This document shows, piece by piece, positions 25,381 through 33,740 of a stretch of DNA of 64,000 nt. Under the pieces are notes generated by a model, which saw nothing but the letters and a program-made list of their open reading frames with translations, was not told the origin of the DNA and ran no database searches. The DNA comes from Pseudarthrobacter sp. NBSH8. GTDB taxonomy: Bacteria; Actinomycetota; Actinomycetes; Actinomycetales; Micrococcaceae. Position 1 is the stretch's first letter. Each line of letters starts with the position of its first letter. The DNA lies in NCBI RefSeq assembly GCF_014217545.1, contig NZ_CP043178.1:1240001-1304000 (forward strand). Direction: 5' to 3'. A program made the position numbers and the translations under genes.

Positions 25381-27201
25381 CTAGTCTTCGATCGTGGCGA
25401 TGACGGCGCCGGCCGAAACCGTCTCACCGGCCGCTGCGGTGAGTCCGGTGATGGTGCCGGAGCGGTGTGCGGTCAGGGGCTGTTCCATCTTCATCGCTTC
25501 AAGAACCACCACCAGGTCGCCCTCGGCCACAACGTCGCCGTTGGCCACGGCAACCTTAACGATGGTGCCCTGCATCGGGGAGGTCAGCGCGTCCCCGGCG
25601 GCGGCCGCTGCCACGCCGCCTGAACGGAGGCGCTTCTTGGACTTGCCGGCCTTGGCTCCGGAACCGGCGGTGGAGCCCGCCCCGATCGAACCTAGGGAGG
25701 CGGGCAGGACAACCTCTAGGCGCTTGCCGCCTACTTCAACCACCACACGCTGGCGTTCACCGGCGTCGCCGCCGGCGTCAGCGGTTCCGTCCGGCGTCCA
25801 GGCAGGAATGGTGTTGACGAATTCGGTTTCAATCCAGCGGGTGTGGATGCTGAAGGGCCCTTCCTCGGGCGCAAAAGCGGGGTCCGATACAACGGCGAGG
25901 TCGAAGGGGATAACGGTGGGGATTCCTCCCACCACCATTTCCTCCAAAGCGCGTCGCGAACGCTGCAGGGCCTGGGCGCGGGTGGCGCCGGTGACGATCA
26001 GCTTGGAGAGCATCGAGTCGAAGTTGCCGCTGATGACATCGCCCTCCTCCACGCCGGAATCGATCCGGATGCCGGGGCCCGTGGGGTTCTTCAGGGTGGT
26101 GATGGTGCCGGGGGCGGGCATGAAGTTGCGGCCGGGATCCTCGCCGGTGATGCGGAATTCGAAGGAGTGGCCGCGGACCTCGGGGTCGCCGTAGCCAAGC
26201 TCCTCGCCGCGCGCCAGCCGGAACTGTTCGCGGACGAGGTCGATGCCCGTGACTTCCTCAGAGACGCAGTGCTCCACCTGCAGGCGGGTGTTGACCTCGA
26301 GGAAGGAGATGGTGCCGTCCTGGCCCACCAGGAACTCGCAGGTTCCGGCGCCCTGGTAGCCGGCTTCCTTCAGGATCGCCTTGGAGGATTCGTAGAGGCG
26401 GCGGTTCTGCTCTTCCGTGAGGAACGGGGCAGGCGCTTCTTCAACGAGCTTCTGGTTGCGGCGCTGCAGCGAGCAGTCACGCGTGGAGATGACCACGACG
26501 TTGCCATGGGCGTCCGCGAGGCACTGCGTTTCGACGTGGCGCGGGGCGTCCAGGAAGCGTTCGATGAAGCACTCGCCGCGGCCAAAGGCCGCCACAGCCT
26601 CACGCACGGCAGACTCGAAGAGCTCCGGGATTTCTTCGCGGTTGCGGGCCACCTTGATGCCGCGTCCGCCGCCGCCGAAGGCTGCCTTGATGGCCACGGG
26701 CAGGCCGAACTTGTCCACGAACTCGAGGATTTCCTCGGCGGACTCCACAGGATCGGCGGTGCCGGGAACCTGGGGCGCGCCGACCTTTTCGGCGATGTGC
26801 CGGGCCTGCACCTTGTCGCCCAAAGCGGAAATTGCGGCAGGGGAAGGGCCGATCCAGGTGATGCCTGCGTCGATGACCTTCGCGGCGAACTCGGCGTTTT
26901 CGGCGAGGAAGCCGTAGCCGGGATGGATGCCGTCGGCGCCGGACTGGCGGGCCACGTCAATGATCTTGTCCATCACCAGGTAGGACTCCGCGGCGGTGTT
27001 GCCACCCAGGGAGTAGGCTTCGTCGGCAAGCCTGACATGGAGCGCGTCGCGGTCCGGATCGGCGTAGACCGCCACGGAGGCAATGCCTTCGTCGCGGGCC
27101 GCGCGGATGATGCGCACTGCGATTTCGCCCCGGTTTGCGATCAGTACCTTGGTGAGGTTCGACTGCACGGGACTAGCGGACTGCTCCAAATTTGCTGACA
27201 A
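25381..27201 (-). CDS. Acyl-CoA carboxylase alpha subunit: biotin carboxylase with BCCP
   Basis: A 606-residue AccA3/AccBC-type subunit. Residues about 17-460 are biotin carboxylase ([21 protein letters not shown] begins it; ATP-grasp glycine loop [22 protein letters not shown]). An Ala/Gly/Lys-rich linker with [10 protein letters not shown] follows, then a biotinyl domain whose attachment lysine is in EAMKMEQPL. It carboxylates biotin for the acetyl- or propionyl-CoA carboxylase made with the beta and epsilon subunits encoded 8 kb away. The start is TTG at 27201, chosen because AAGGAG precedes it at 5 bases. A palindrome shared with the beta subunit locus lies about 100 bases upstream. Confidence 0.95.
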   Translation of the reverse strand: MSANLEQSASPVQSNLTKVLIANRGEIAVRIIRAARDEGIASVAVYADPDRDALHVRLADEAYSLGGNTAAESYLVMDKIIDVARQSGADGIHPGYGFLAENAEFAAKVIDAGITWIGPSPAAISALGDKVQARHIAEKVGAPQVPGTADPVESAEEILEFVDKFGLPVAIKAAFGGGGRGIKVARNREEIPELFESAVREAVAAFGRGECFIERFLDAPRHVETQCLADAHGNVVVISTRDCSLQRRNQKLVEEAPAPFLTEEQNRRLYESSKAILKEAGYQGAGTCEFLVGQDGTISFLEVNTRLQVEHCVSEEVTGIDLVREQFRLARGEELGYGDPEVRGHSFEFRITGEDPGRNFMPAPGTITTLKNPTGPGIRIDSGVEEGDVISGNFDSMLSKLIVTGATRAQALQRSRRALEEMVVGGIPTVIPFDLAVVSDPAFAPEEGPFSIHTRWIETEFVNTIPAWTPDGTADAGGDAGERQRVVVEVGGKRLEVVLPASLGSIGAGSTAGSGAKAGKSKKRLRSGGVAAAAAGDALTSPMQGTIVKVAVANGDVVAEGDLVVVLEAMKMEQPLTAHRSGTITGLTAAAGETVSAGAVIATIED

Positions 27202-27292
27202 GGCGTCTCCTTCTTTCCTTCAGGGAGCCTAGCGCGATTTTGTGGGTTCCGCCGATATTACTTGCGGTTTCCGCGTGTAAACGGGCGCGGCT

Positions 27293-27309
27293 TTGTAGGG
27301 AACCTACAA
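27293..27309. promoter_or_regulatory. TTGTAGG-N3-CCTACAA palindrome upstream of the biotin carboxylase gene
   Basis: Perfect 7-bp arms (27293-27299 and 27303-27309) flank GAA, 92-108 bases before the TTG start of the acyl-CoA carboxylase alpha subunit. Nearly the same sequence, TGTAGAAAACCTACAA, stands at 37398-37413 before the beta subunit gene. It is a candidate operator for coordinated control. Confidence 0.6.
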
Positions 27310-27330
27310 CTGGCCGGAAAATCGCCGAAA

Positions 27331-28017
27331 TTATTCGGCGGACCACAGCTCCGTGATGCGTACGTTTGCGTGCGCGAGGAGACTGCGCAGGGTGGAGACT
27401 GACAGCCCCACAACGGCGTGCGGGTCCCCGTCCACCTTCAGGATGAACGCGCCGCCCAGGCCGTCGATGGTGAAGGAGCCGGCGCAGTGAAGCGGTTCGC
27501 CCGTGGCGATGTACGCGTCGATCTCTTCCGGATCCATGTCCGTGAAGTGGACCTCGGCGGAGGCGACCGCCCCGAGCGTGGCGCCGGATCCCGGTGCTGG
27601 GGCGCCGTCGTCGGGCGCCCCAGCCGCGATCTCCTCGTCGGGCTCGTCATCGGCTGCCGTTGCGCGGCAATCCACCAGCCAGTGGCCGGTGTGCAGGACC
27701 CCGCTGTTGCCGCTCATCCGCAGCATCCGTTGGCGGGCGACGGCGGCCGTGTACGGTTTGCCGTGCGCCTCGCCGTCGAATTCGAAGACGGAGTCGCAGC
27801 CGATGACCAGTGCGCCGTCCGCTTCCGGCAACGCGGCCACCGCCTCGGCCTTGGCGCGTGCCAGCAGCAGCGCGGTATCGTGCGGATCCGTAACGCCGTA
27901 GCGGGCCTGGACCGCGTCCTCGTCCACGTCGGAGACCAGCACGGAGTGCCGGATGCCGGCGTCGGCCAGGAGCTTGGTGCGGGCGGGGGACTGGGAGGCG
28001 AGGATGAGGCGGGTCAC
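27331..28017 (-). CDS. maf: Maf-type nucleoside triphosphate pyrophosphatase
   Basis: Maf proteins hydrolyse non-canonical or modified NTPs. The 228-residue protein opens with LILASQSPARTKLLADAGI and has the conserved GCDSVFEFDGEAHGKP and IATGEPLHCAGSFTIDGLGG motifs. Between the WLVDCRA strand and VHFTDMDPEEIDAYI lies an acidic, Gly/Ala/Pro-rich insertion of about 30 residues (ADDEPDEEIAAGAPDDGAP). The start is GTG at 28017, 9 bases after the MMPL transporter stop, so it may be translated from that operon. Confidence 0.93.
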   Translation of the reverse strand: MTRLILASQSPARTKLLADAGIRHSVLVSDVDEDAVQARYGVTDPHDTALLLARAKAEAVAALPEADGALVIGCDSVFEFDGEAHGKPYTAAVARQRMLRMSGNSGVLHTGHWLVDCRATAADDEPDEEIAAGAPDDGAPAPGSGATLGAVASAEVHFTDMDPEEIDAYIATGEPLHCAGSFTIDGLGGAFILKVDGDPHAVVGLSVSTLRSLLAHANVRITELWSAE

Positions 28018-28026
28018 TGTTTCAGC

Positions 28027-30552
28027 CTAATGGACGGGCTCGGCCCGCTTCTGCGGCTCGTTTTCGCGGCGTTCCAGCCGGGCGCCCTCCACATCCACAT
28101 CAGGCAGGATCCGGTCCAGCCACTTCGGCAGCCACCAGGTCTTTTCGCCGAGGAGGTACATTACGGCCGGGACGATGGTCATGCGGACCACAAAGGCATC
28201 CAGCAGCACACCGAACGCCATGGCGAAGCCCAACGGCCGGACCATGGTCAGGTGGCTGAAGATGAAGCCGGCGAACACACTGACCATGATGATCGCAGCG
28301 GCGGTCACCACGGTGCCGGCGTGGCTGAAGCCGATGCGAACGGCCTTTTTGGCCGGGGCGCCATGCATGTAGGCCTCGCGCATGCCGGAGGCGATGAACA
28401 CCTGGTAGTCCATGGCCAGGCCGAACAGCACACCGATCAGGATGATCGGGAGGAAGCTCAGGACCGCGCCGGGATTGGCGACGTCGAACACGCCGCCCAG
28501 CCAGCCCCACTGGTAGACGGCCACCACCAGGCCGAACGCTGCGGCCAGGGACAGCAGGAAACCGCCGGTTGCCAGGAGGGGAACCACAATGGAGCGGAAC
28601 ACCAGCAGCAGCAGGATGAGGGAGAGCCCGACGACGATCGCCAGGTACGGGGGCAGGGCGTCGCCGAGTTTTGAGGAGACGTCGATGTTGCCGGCCGTCT
28701 GTCCGGTCAGGCCGATGGTGACCCCCGTTTCGGCCTGGATCTGCGTGCCGCGTTCGCGGAGTTCGCTCACCACCTGCACGGTGCCGGCCTTGGCGGGCCC
28801 CTCCTCCGGGATGACCTGGAAGACGGCTGTGCGGCGGTCTTCACTCAGTGCTACCGGTACTGTCGCCACCACGTTGTCCACGCCCCGGATCAGTTCCGCG
28901 ACGTCATACTGCAGTTTTTGGGCCTGGGTTTCGTCCAGGCCGGCCGGGAATTCACCCACCACCACAATGGGTCCGGTGACGCCTTCGCCGAAGCTGCGCG
29001 CGGTGACGTCATAGGCCTGGTAGGCCTCGGAGTCCACCGGTTCGGAGCCGCCGTCGGGCAGTGCGAGCTGAAGCTGAGCGGCAGGCAGGGCCAGCGTCCC
29101 CAGTAGGAGCACGCCGGAGACGAGCGCCACGATGGGGTGCCTGGTGACCATGCCGCCCCAGCCCCGGGTGCTCTTTTCCTCGTCACTGGCCTGGTCCGCA
29201 ACCTCGTGGCCGGCCTCGGCATTGTGGGCATCGGCCTTGGCCCAGGCCCGCCGGGAAATGATGCGCCGGCCGATCAGGGACAGCAAGGCGGGAGTCAGGG
29301 TGAGTGCCACCAGGACGGCCACCGCGACGGTGCCGGCCGCGGCCAGGCCCATCACGCTCAGGAACGGCAGGCCGGGCACCACCAGGGCAGCCAGGGCAAT
29401 GATGACCGTCAGGCCGGCAAAAAGCACCGCGTTGCCCGAGGTTCCGGTGGCGCGCGCCACGGATTCTTCGGGGTCCATACCCGCCTGCAGCTGGGTCCGG
29501 TGCCGGTTGACGATGAACAGGGAGTAGTCGATGCCCACCGCGAGGCCCAGCATCAGCGCGAGCATGGGCGAGATGGAACTCATCTCGAAGGCGCCGGACA
29601 GGGCGAACGTGATGCCTACGCCGACGCCAACGCCGATGACGGCCATCAGCAGTGGCAGGCCCGCGGCGATGAGCGTGCCGAGCATCAGGATCAGGACCAG
29701 GGCCGCGACCCCGATGCCGATGATTTCTGCGGTGCCGAAGAGTTCTGAAATGTCCTCGGTGATTTCCTTGCTGGCCAGGGCCGTCACCCCGGCGGACGAA
29801 GCCTCATGCGCGATGTCCTGCACCTGCTGGCGCACCGCCGGTGTGAGGGCATTGATGGAGGTGTTGAACTGCACCTGTGCCACGGCTGCCTGACCGTCCG
29901 TAGAGACGAAGCGGATCCCGGCCGAAGCTTCCGCCTGCCGCTTGCCCAGGTCAAGCTTGGCCTTGGCAGCCTGCAGTTCCTGGGTGCCGGCCTCGAGCTG
30001 CGCCTTGCCCTGTGCGAGGGCGGCCTTCTGGACTCCGAGCCGGGCTTCGATCATGGCTGGGGTGGCGCCGCCGGCAGCGAGCTGCTGCTCAGCGGCGCTC
30101 AGCTGCGCGGCGCCGGCGTCGAGTTCGGCGCGTGAGGCATCCAGGCGGGCCTGGCCCGCGGCAAGCTGCTGCTCGCCGTCGGCGATGGCCTGCCCGGCCT
30201 GGTCCAGCCCGGCCTGTGTGGCGAATGGATCCACCGTGGCCTTGACGTCCGGCAGGTCACCAAGCTTGGTCAGCGCGGCTGTGACGGCGGCGCGGCTCCG
30301 GTCGGTAAAGCCGCCTTCCGGGGCTTCAAAGACAATCGTCGCAGAACCGCCCGACGCTGCCGGCAGTTCCTGCTTCAGCTTGTCCGCGACCCGCTGGGTC
30401 TCGGTGCCTGGAATCTGGAAGTTGTTGGACAGCGTGCCGTGGAAGGCGGCTGCGGAACCGCCCACGGCCACCAGCGCCGCGAGCCAGAGGGAAATGACCA
30501 GCCAACGGTGGCGGTAGGAGAACTTGCCGAGGCGGTAGAGCAGCAGGGCCAT
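28027..30552 (-). CDS. MMPL family (RND-like) membrane transporter
   Basis: An 841-residue protein with the two-repeat RND architecture. One N-terminal helix (WLVISLWLAALVAVGG) precedes a large outer domain rich in Ala/Gln/Leu coiled-coil heptads (residues about 150-260), then five helices, a cytoplasmic loop, a second outer domain and five more helices. MMPL motifs GIDYSLFIVNRHRTQ and AMDYQVFIASGMRE mark the proton-relay helices. Likely substrates are lipids or drugs. ATG at 30552 lies 1 base after the stop of the TetR gene, and the MALLLYRLGKF start is typical. An in-frame upstream start would overlap the TetR gene and was rejected. Confidence 0.92.
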   Translation of the reverse strand: MALLLYRLGKFSYRHRWLVISLWLAALVAVGGSAAAFHGTLSNNFQIPGTETQRVADKLKQELPAASGGSATIVFEAPEGGFTDRSRAAVTAALTKLGDLPDVKATVDPFATQAGLDQAGQAIADGEQQLAAGQARLDASRAELDAGAAQLSAAEQQLAAGGATPAMIEARLGVQKAALAQGKAQLEAGTQELQAAKAKLDLGKRQAEASAGIRFVSTDGQAAVAQVQFNTSINALTPAVRQQVQDIAHEASSAGVTALASKEITEDISELFGTAEIIGIGVAALVLILMLGTLIAAGLPLLMAVIGVGVGVGITFALSGAFEMSSISPMLALMLGLAVGIDYSLFIVNRHRTQLQAGMDPEESVARATGTSGNAVLFAGLTVIIALAALVVPGLPFLSVMGLAAAGTVAVAVLVALTLTPALLSLIGRRIISRRAWAKADAHNAEAGHEVADQASDEEKSTRGWGGMVTRHPIVALVSGVLLLGTLALPAAQLQLALPDGGSEPVDSEAYQAYDVTARSFGEGVTGPIVVVGEFPAGLDETQAQKLQYDVAELIRGVDNVVATVPVALSEDRRTAVFQVIPEEGPAKAGTVQVVSELRERGTQIQAETGVTIGLTGQTAGNIDVSSKLGDALPPYLAIVVGLSLILLLLVFRSIVVPLLATGGFLLSLAAAFGLVVAVYQWGWLGGVFDVANPGAVLSFLPIILIGVLFGLAMDYQVFIASGMREAYMHGAPAKKAVRIGFSHAGTVVTAAAIIMVSVFAGFIFSHLTMVRPLGFAMAFGVLLDAFVVRMTIVPAVMYLLGEKTWWLPKWLDRILPDVDVEGARLERRENEPQKRAEPVH

Positions 30553-30553
30553 G

Positions 30554-31243
30554 TCAAAGCCGTTCTTTGAGGAGGGGGGTTGTGGCAGTTGTGGGAGTCG
30601 CGGCGGGGCCGGCTGCTGGAAGAGGGCTGCCGAAACCGGAGCCGAGGTGGCCCATGGCGTCAATGAGCAGTTGCCGCAGGACAGCGAGCGATGCGGGGGA
30701 GAGATCGGCGCCGCACTGGACGAACCATACGTCCATGGCCGCCTTCCCGCAGGAGATGACGGAGCCTGCAAGGGCGCGCAGGTACAGTTCGTCGACGGCG
30801 GCGCCCGGCGTTCTGGCGAAGCGCTCCCTGGCCGCGCTGATGATCTCTTCGGTGCAGTGGTCCCACGCTTCGAGTTCGGACCGGGACAGGACCGCGTTGT
30901 CCTGGGTGAGTGTGAAGAGCTCAGCCAGCGGTGCCACGGTCATGGGGTCGGCGAGTTGCATCAGGGCCGCGCGGGCGGACTCCAGAACCGGCTCGTTTGC
31001 GGGGCGCAGCCGGAACTGCTGAAGGGCGCTGTCCAGGAACCCGTGCGTCACTGAGGCCAGGGCGGCTTCGATGCTGCTGAAGTAATTGAAGAACGTGCGG
31101 CGCGATATCCCGGCTGATTCGGCGATATCCTCCGCCGTGAAATTCCCTGGGCCGTTCGCACGCAGCAGGGTCAAAGCGGCGTCGGTGATGGCCTGGCGGG
31201 TGGCGGCTTTGTTCAGCTCACGGCGCGAGAGAAGTTCGGGCAT
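30554..31243 (-). CDS. TetR family transcriptional regulator
   Basis: A 229-residue TetR regulator. It has an N-terminal helix-turn-helix (residues about 12-60: FTAEDIAESAGISRRTFFNYF), then an all-helical ligand domain ending in a low-complexity Ala/Pro/Thr tail. It is the first gene of a two- or three-gene unit with the MMPL transporter and possibly maf, an arrangement typical of self-regulated efflux. A palindrome suited to a TetR dimer lies 14 bases upstream of its ATG. Confidence 0.93.
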   Translation of the reverse strand: MPELLSRRELNKAATRQAITDAALTLLRANGPGNFTAEDIAESAGISRRTFFNYFSSIEAALASVTHGFLDSALQQFRLRPANEPVLESARAALMQLADPMTVAPLAELFTLTQDNAVLSRSELEAWDHCTEEIISAARERFARTPGAAVDELYLRALAGSVISCGKAAMDVWFVQCGADLSPASLAVLRQLLIDAMGHLGSGFGSPLPAAGPAATPTTATTPLLKERL

Positions 31244-31256
31244 GAAATTACCCTAC

Positions 31257-31270
31257 GTGCAAGTTTGCAC
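31257..31270. promoter_or_regulatory. Candidate TetR operator
   Basis: GTGCAA-N2-TTGCAC (31257-31262 and 31265-31270) is a perfect palindrome 14 bases before the TetR start, where it would overlap the promoter. Position and symmetry suggest autoregulation of the tetR-MMPL unit. The divergent small secreted protein gene is 130 bases away and could share it. Confidence 0.5.
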
Positions 31271-31402
31271 ACGAGGCAAATTTATTCACAGGAAGATGAA
31301 AGGTTCCCGACAGCTCCCCCTGATGCTGCCGCCGGAGACTGGGAGAGTTCCCAGAGGGACACACGACCAGCCGTCACCTGACGGCAGATCCAGGAGACAG
31401 AA

Positions 31403-31987
31403 ATGGTACGGACAAAGAGAATCACCCTCGGCCTGACGGCCACCGCCCTAGCTCTCGGTGCTGGAATCGGCATAGCCGGAGTCGCCTCGGCAACCACAAC
31501 GCCGACCCCGACCCCGAGCGCCAGCTCGAGCACGTCGGCGGACGGCAGCACCAGTGCCGCGACCGCCGACGGCAAGGGCATGCGAGGCGGTCACGGCCAC
31601 GGCGGCTTCCGCGGCGTCGAGGCCGCGGAACTGGCCACGAAGCTGGGCGTGGATGAAGCCAAGGTGACGGAGGCCCTGAAGGCCTACCGTGACGCCAACA
31701 AGCCACCCACCCCGCCGGCCGACGGAACAAAAACTGAAGGAACCCGACCGGACCCGGCCGCGAAGCAGGCTGAACTGGCGAAGTCCCTCGCGGCGACGCT
31801 GGGCATCGACGAGGCAAAGGTCACAGCGGCGCTTGAAGAGCTGCGTACTGCCGAACAGGCGGATCGCGCCGCGGCTCTGAAAACGCGCCTGGATGCAGCC
31901 GTCACTGACGGCAAGCTGACCCAGGCCGAGGCGGACGCCGTGACCAAGGCTGTCCAGAGCGGAGTCATCGGAGGTGGCGGTCGCTAG
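31403..31987 (+). CDS. Small secreted protein with two helical repeats
   Basis: A 194-residue exported protein. Residues 1-30 are a signal peptide (KR near the start, a hydrophobic core, AVASA-type end before TTTPTPTP). A Ser/Thr/Pro-rich linker follows, then a Gly/His patch (MRGGHGHGGFRG) and two related helical repeats: ELATKLGVDEAKVTEALK (76-93) and LAATLGIDEAKVTAALEEL (129-147). The C-terminal part adds DGKLTQAEADAV. I cannot name a family. The His-rich patch could bind metal, but nothing proves it. A ribosome-binding site, CAGGAGACAG, precedes the ATG. Confidence 0.8.
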   Translation: MVRTKRITLGLTATALALGAGIGIAGVASATTTPTPTPSASSSTSADGSTSAATADGKGMRGGHGHGGFRGVEAAELATKLGVDEAKVTEALKAYRDANKPPTPPADGTKTEGTRPDPAAKQAELAKSLAATLGIDEAKVTAALEELRTAEQADRAAALKTRLDAAVTDGKLTQAEADAVTKAVQSGVIGGGGR

Positions 31988-32009
31988 CAAAAGGGCACCC
32001 CGCCCCCGA

Positions 32010-32072
32010 AGAGTTTTTGTCCAGATAATGCCCCTTTAAGCGTTTCCTGGGCGCATTATCTGGACAAAAACT
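32010..32072. repeat. Long inverted repeat/bidirectional terminator between convergent genes
   Basis: Perfect 21-bp arms (32010-32030 and 32052-32072; left arm begins GAGTTTTTGTCCAGATAATG) with imperfect GC-rich extensions outward to about 31995 and 32083. It lies between the secreted protein gene and the dicarboxylate symporter gene, which converge. T-runs occur within the arms rather than after the stem. It resembles the palindrome at 13521-13585 in position and size. Confidence 0.8.
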
Positions 32073-32110
32073 CGGGGTGGGGTGTTGCGGGGTGTGGCTG
32101 CGGCTGTGCG

Positions 32111-33574
32111 TCAGGCCTTCGCGTCGGCCAGCTCGCGTCCGGCTTCCGAAGAGTCGGTAGCCCCGGTGATGGCGGAGGGATCCGCGGTGGACGAGTCGGC
32201 GTCGTCGTCCACAAACGGAGTGCCGTTCCGGGGCGCGTTGTAGAGCGCCTCGTCAAGGATGCCCTGGCGCTTGGCCACGATGGTGGGCACCAGGGCCTGG
32301 CCTGCAACGTTGACCGCGGTGCGGCCCATGTCCAGGATGGGATCGATCGCCAGCAGGAGTCCGACGCCGGCCAGGGGCAGGCCCAGCGTGGAGAGCGTCA
32401 GGGTGAGCATTACGACGGCGCCGGTGGTGCCGGCCGTTGCGGCGGAACCGAGGACCGAGACGAGGGCGATGAGCAGGTAATGGCTGGCGTCCAGCGGGAC
32501 GCCGAAGAACTGGGCCACGAAGATGGCGGAGATCGCGGGGTAGATCGCGGCGCAGCCGTCCATCTTGGTGGTGGCGCCCAAGGGCACGGCGAAGGAAGCG
32601 TAGGCGCGGGGAACACCCAGGCTGCGCTCCGTGACGCGCTGGGTCAGCGGCAAGGTTCCGATCGAGGAGCGGGACACAAACGCCAGCTGCACGGCAGGCC
32701 AGACGCCGGAGAAGTACTGCTTCACGGACAGGCCATGGGAGCGGATGAGGGCCGGGTAAACAACAAACAGCACCAGGGCAAGGCCCACGTAAATGGCGAA
32801 GGTGAACTTGCCGAGCGCGCCGATGGTGTCCCAGCCGTAGACGGCCGCGGCGTTGCCGATCAGGCCAACAGTGCCGAGCGGGGCGATCCGGATGATCCAC
32901 CAGAGGACCTTCTGGATGACGGCCAGCGCCGAAGCGTTGAGGTTCAGGAACGGCTCGGCAGCTTTGCCCACCTTGAGGGCGGCGACGCCGACGGCGATGG
33001 CAATCACCAGGATCTGGAGCACGTTGAAGCTGACAGAGGTGGCGACCGTTGTGGCTGCGGTGGCGCTTTCAGTCACGGTGGAGCTGGCGCCGAGGCCAAG
33101 GAAGTTCTTGGGGAACAGCCCGATCAGGAAGGACCACCAGTCACCGGACTTGCCGGCGTACTTGGCTTCCTGGGTGATGCCGGTGTTGGCGCCGGGCTGC
33201 AGGAACACGCCGAGGCCGATTCCGATCACCACAGCGATCAGGGACGTGATGGCGAACCAGAGCAGGGTGTTCCAGGCCAGCTTGGCGGCGTTGGAGACCT
33301 GGCGCAGGTTCGAGATGGAGCTGACCACGGCGGTGAAGATCAGCGGAACCACCGCGGTCTGCAGCAGCGAAACGTAGCTGGAGCCGATGGTCTGCAGCGT
33401 GGCGCCGAGGCCGTTGGGGATCTCCTTGGTGCTGCCGGTGTACTTGGCCAGCAGGCCGAGGCCCAGCCCGACAATGAGGGCGGCGATGATCTGGAAACCG
33501 AACGAGCCAGCCCACTTGGGCAGCTGGAAGCCGGTCGTTCCTGCGGATTCTGGGGTGCGGGTTTGAGTGCTCAC
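32111..33574 (-). CDS. Dicarboxylate/amino acid:cation symporter (DAACS family)
   Basis: A 487-residue GltP/DctA-type symporter that takes up glutamate, aspartate or C4-dicarboxylates with H+ or Na+. It has eight helices with the serine-rich re-entrant loop (FVSRSSIGTLPLTQ), the substrate- and cation-binding helix with KMDGCAAIYPAISAIF, and a second re-entrant loop (SAATAGTTGAVVMLT). The C-terminal tail is acidic and polar. The start is GTG at 33574 with GTTCTG upstream and no strong ribosome-binding site. The exact substrate is not decidable. Confidence 0.92.
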   Translation of the reverse strand: MSTQTRTPESAGTTGFQLPKWAGSFGFQIIAALIVGLGLGLLAKYTGSTKEIPNGLGATLQTIGSSYVSLLQTAVVPLIFTAVVSSISNLRQVSNAAKLAWNTLLWFAITSLIAVVIGIGLGVFLQPGANTGITQEAKYAGKSGDWWSFLIGLFPKNFLGLGASSTVTESATAATTVATSVSFNVLQILVIAIAVGVAALKVGKAAEPFLNLNASALAVIQKVLWWIIRIAPLGTVGLIGNAAAVYGWDTIGALGKFTFAIYVGLALVLFVVYPALIRSHGLSVKQYFSGVWPAVQLAFVSRSSIGTLPLTQRVTERSLGVPRAYASFAVPLGATTKMDGCAAIYPAISAIFVAQFFGVPLDASHYLLIALVSVLGSAATAGTTGAVVMLTLTLSTLGLPLAGVGLLLAIDPILDMGRTAVNVAGQALVPTIVAKRQGILDEALYNAPRNGTPFVDDDADSSTADPSAITGATDSSEAGRELADAKA

Positions 33575-33740
33575 CAGAACACGCTAGGCCCGGGCTTCTT
33601 ATCACAGCGAACAAATGTTGAGAAATGTTACGCCACCACCAATCCCATTAAAGCCCTGTATCCCCGGAAATCCAGCTCCACTCAAGGCAATTGTGAAGTT
33701 ATTCCCGCCGTCATTGTGCCAAACGTCACCCCGGACCTGG

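Noticed and set aside
25843..27198. 451-codon plus-strand frame opposite the biotin carboxylase gene
   Set aside because: Antisense shadow with no recognisable motif.
30553..30771. N-terminal extension of the MMPL transporter to a start at 30771
   Set aside because: It would overlap the TetR gene by over 200 bases and add a non-membrane, Pro-rich segment. ATG at 30552 begins a typical MMPL N-terminus.
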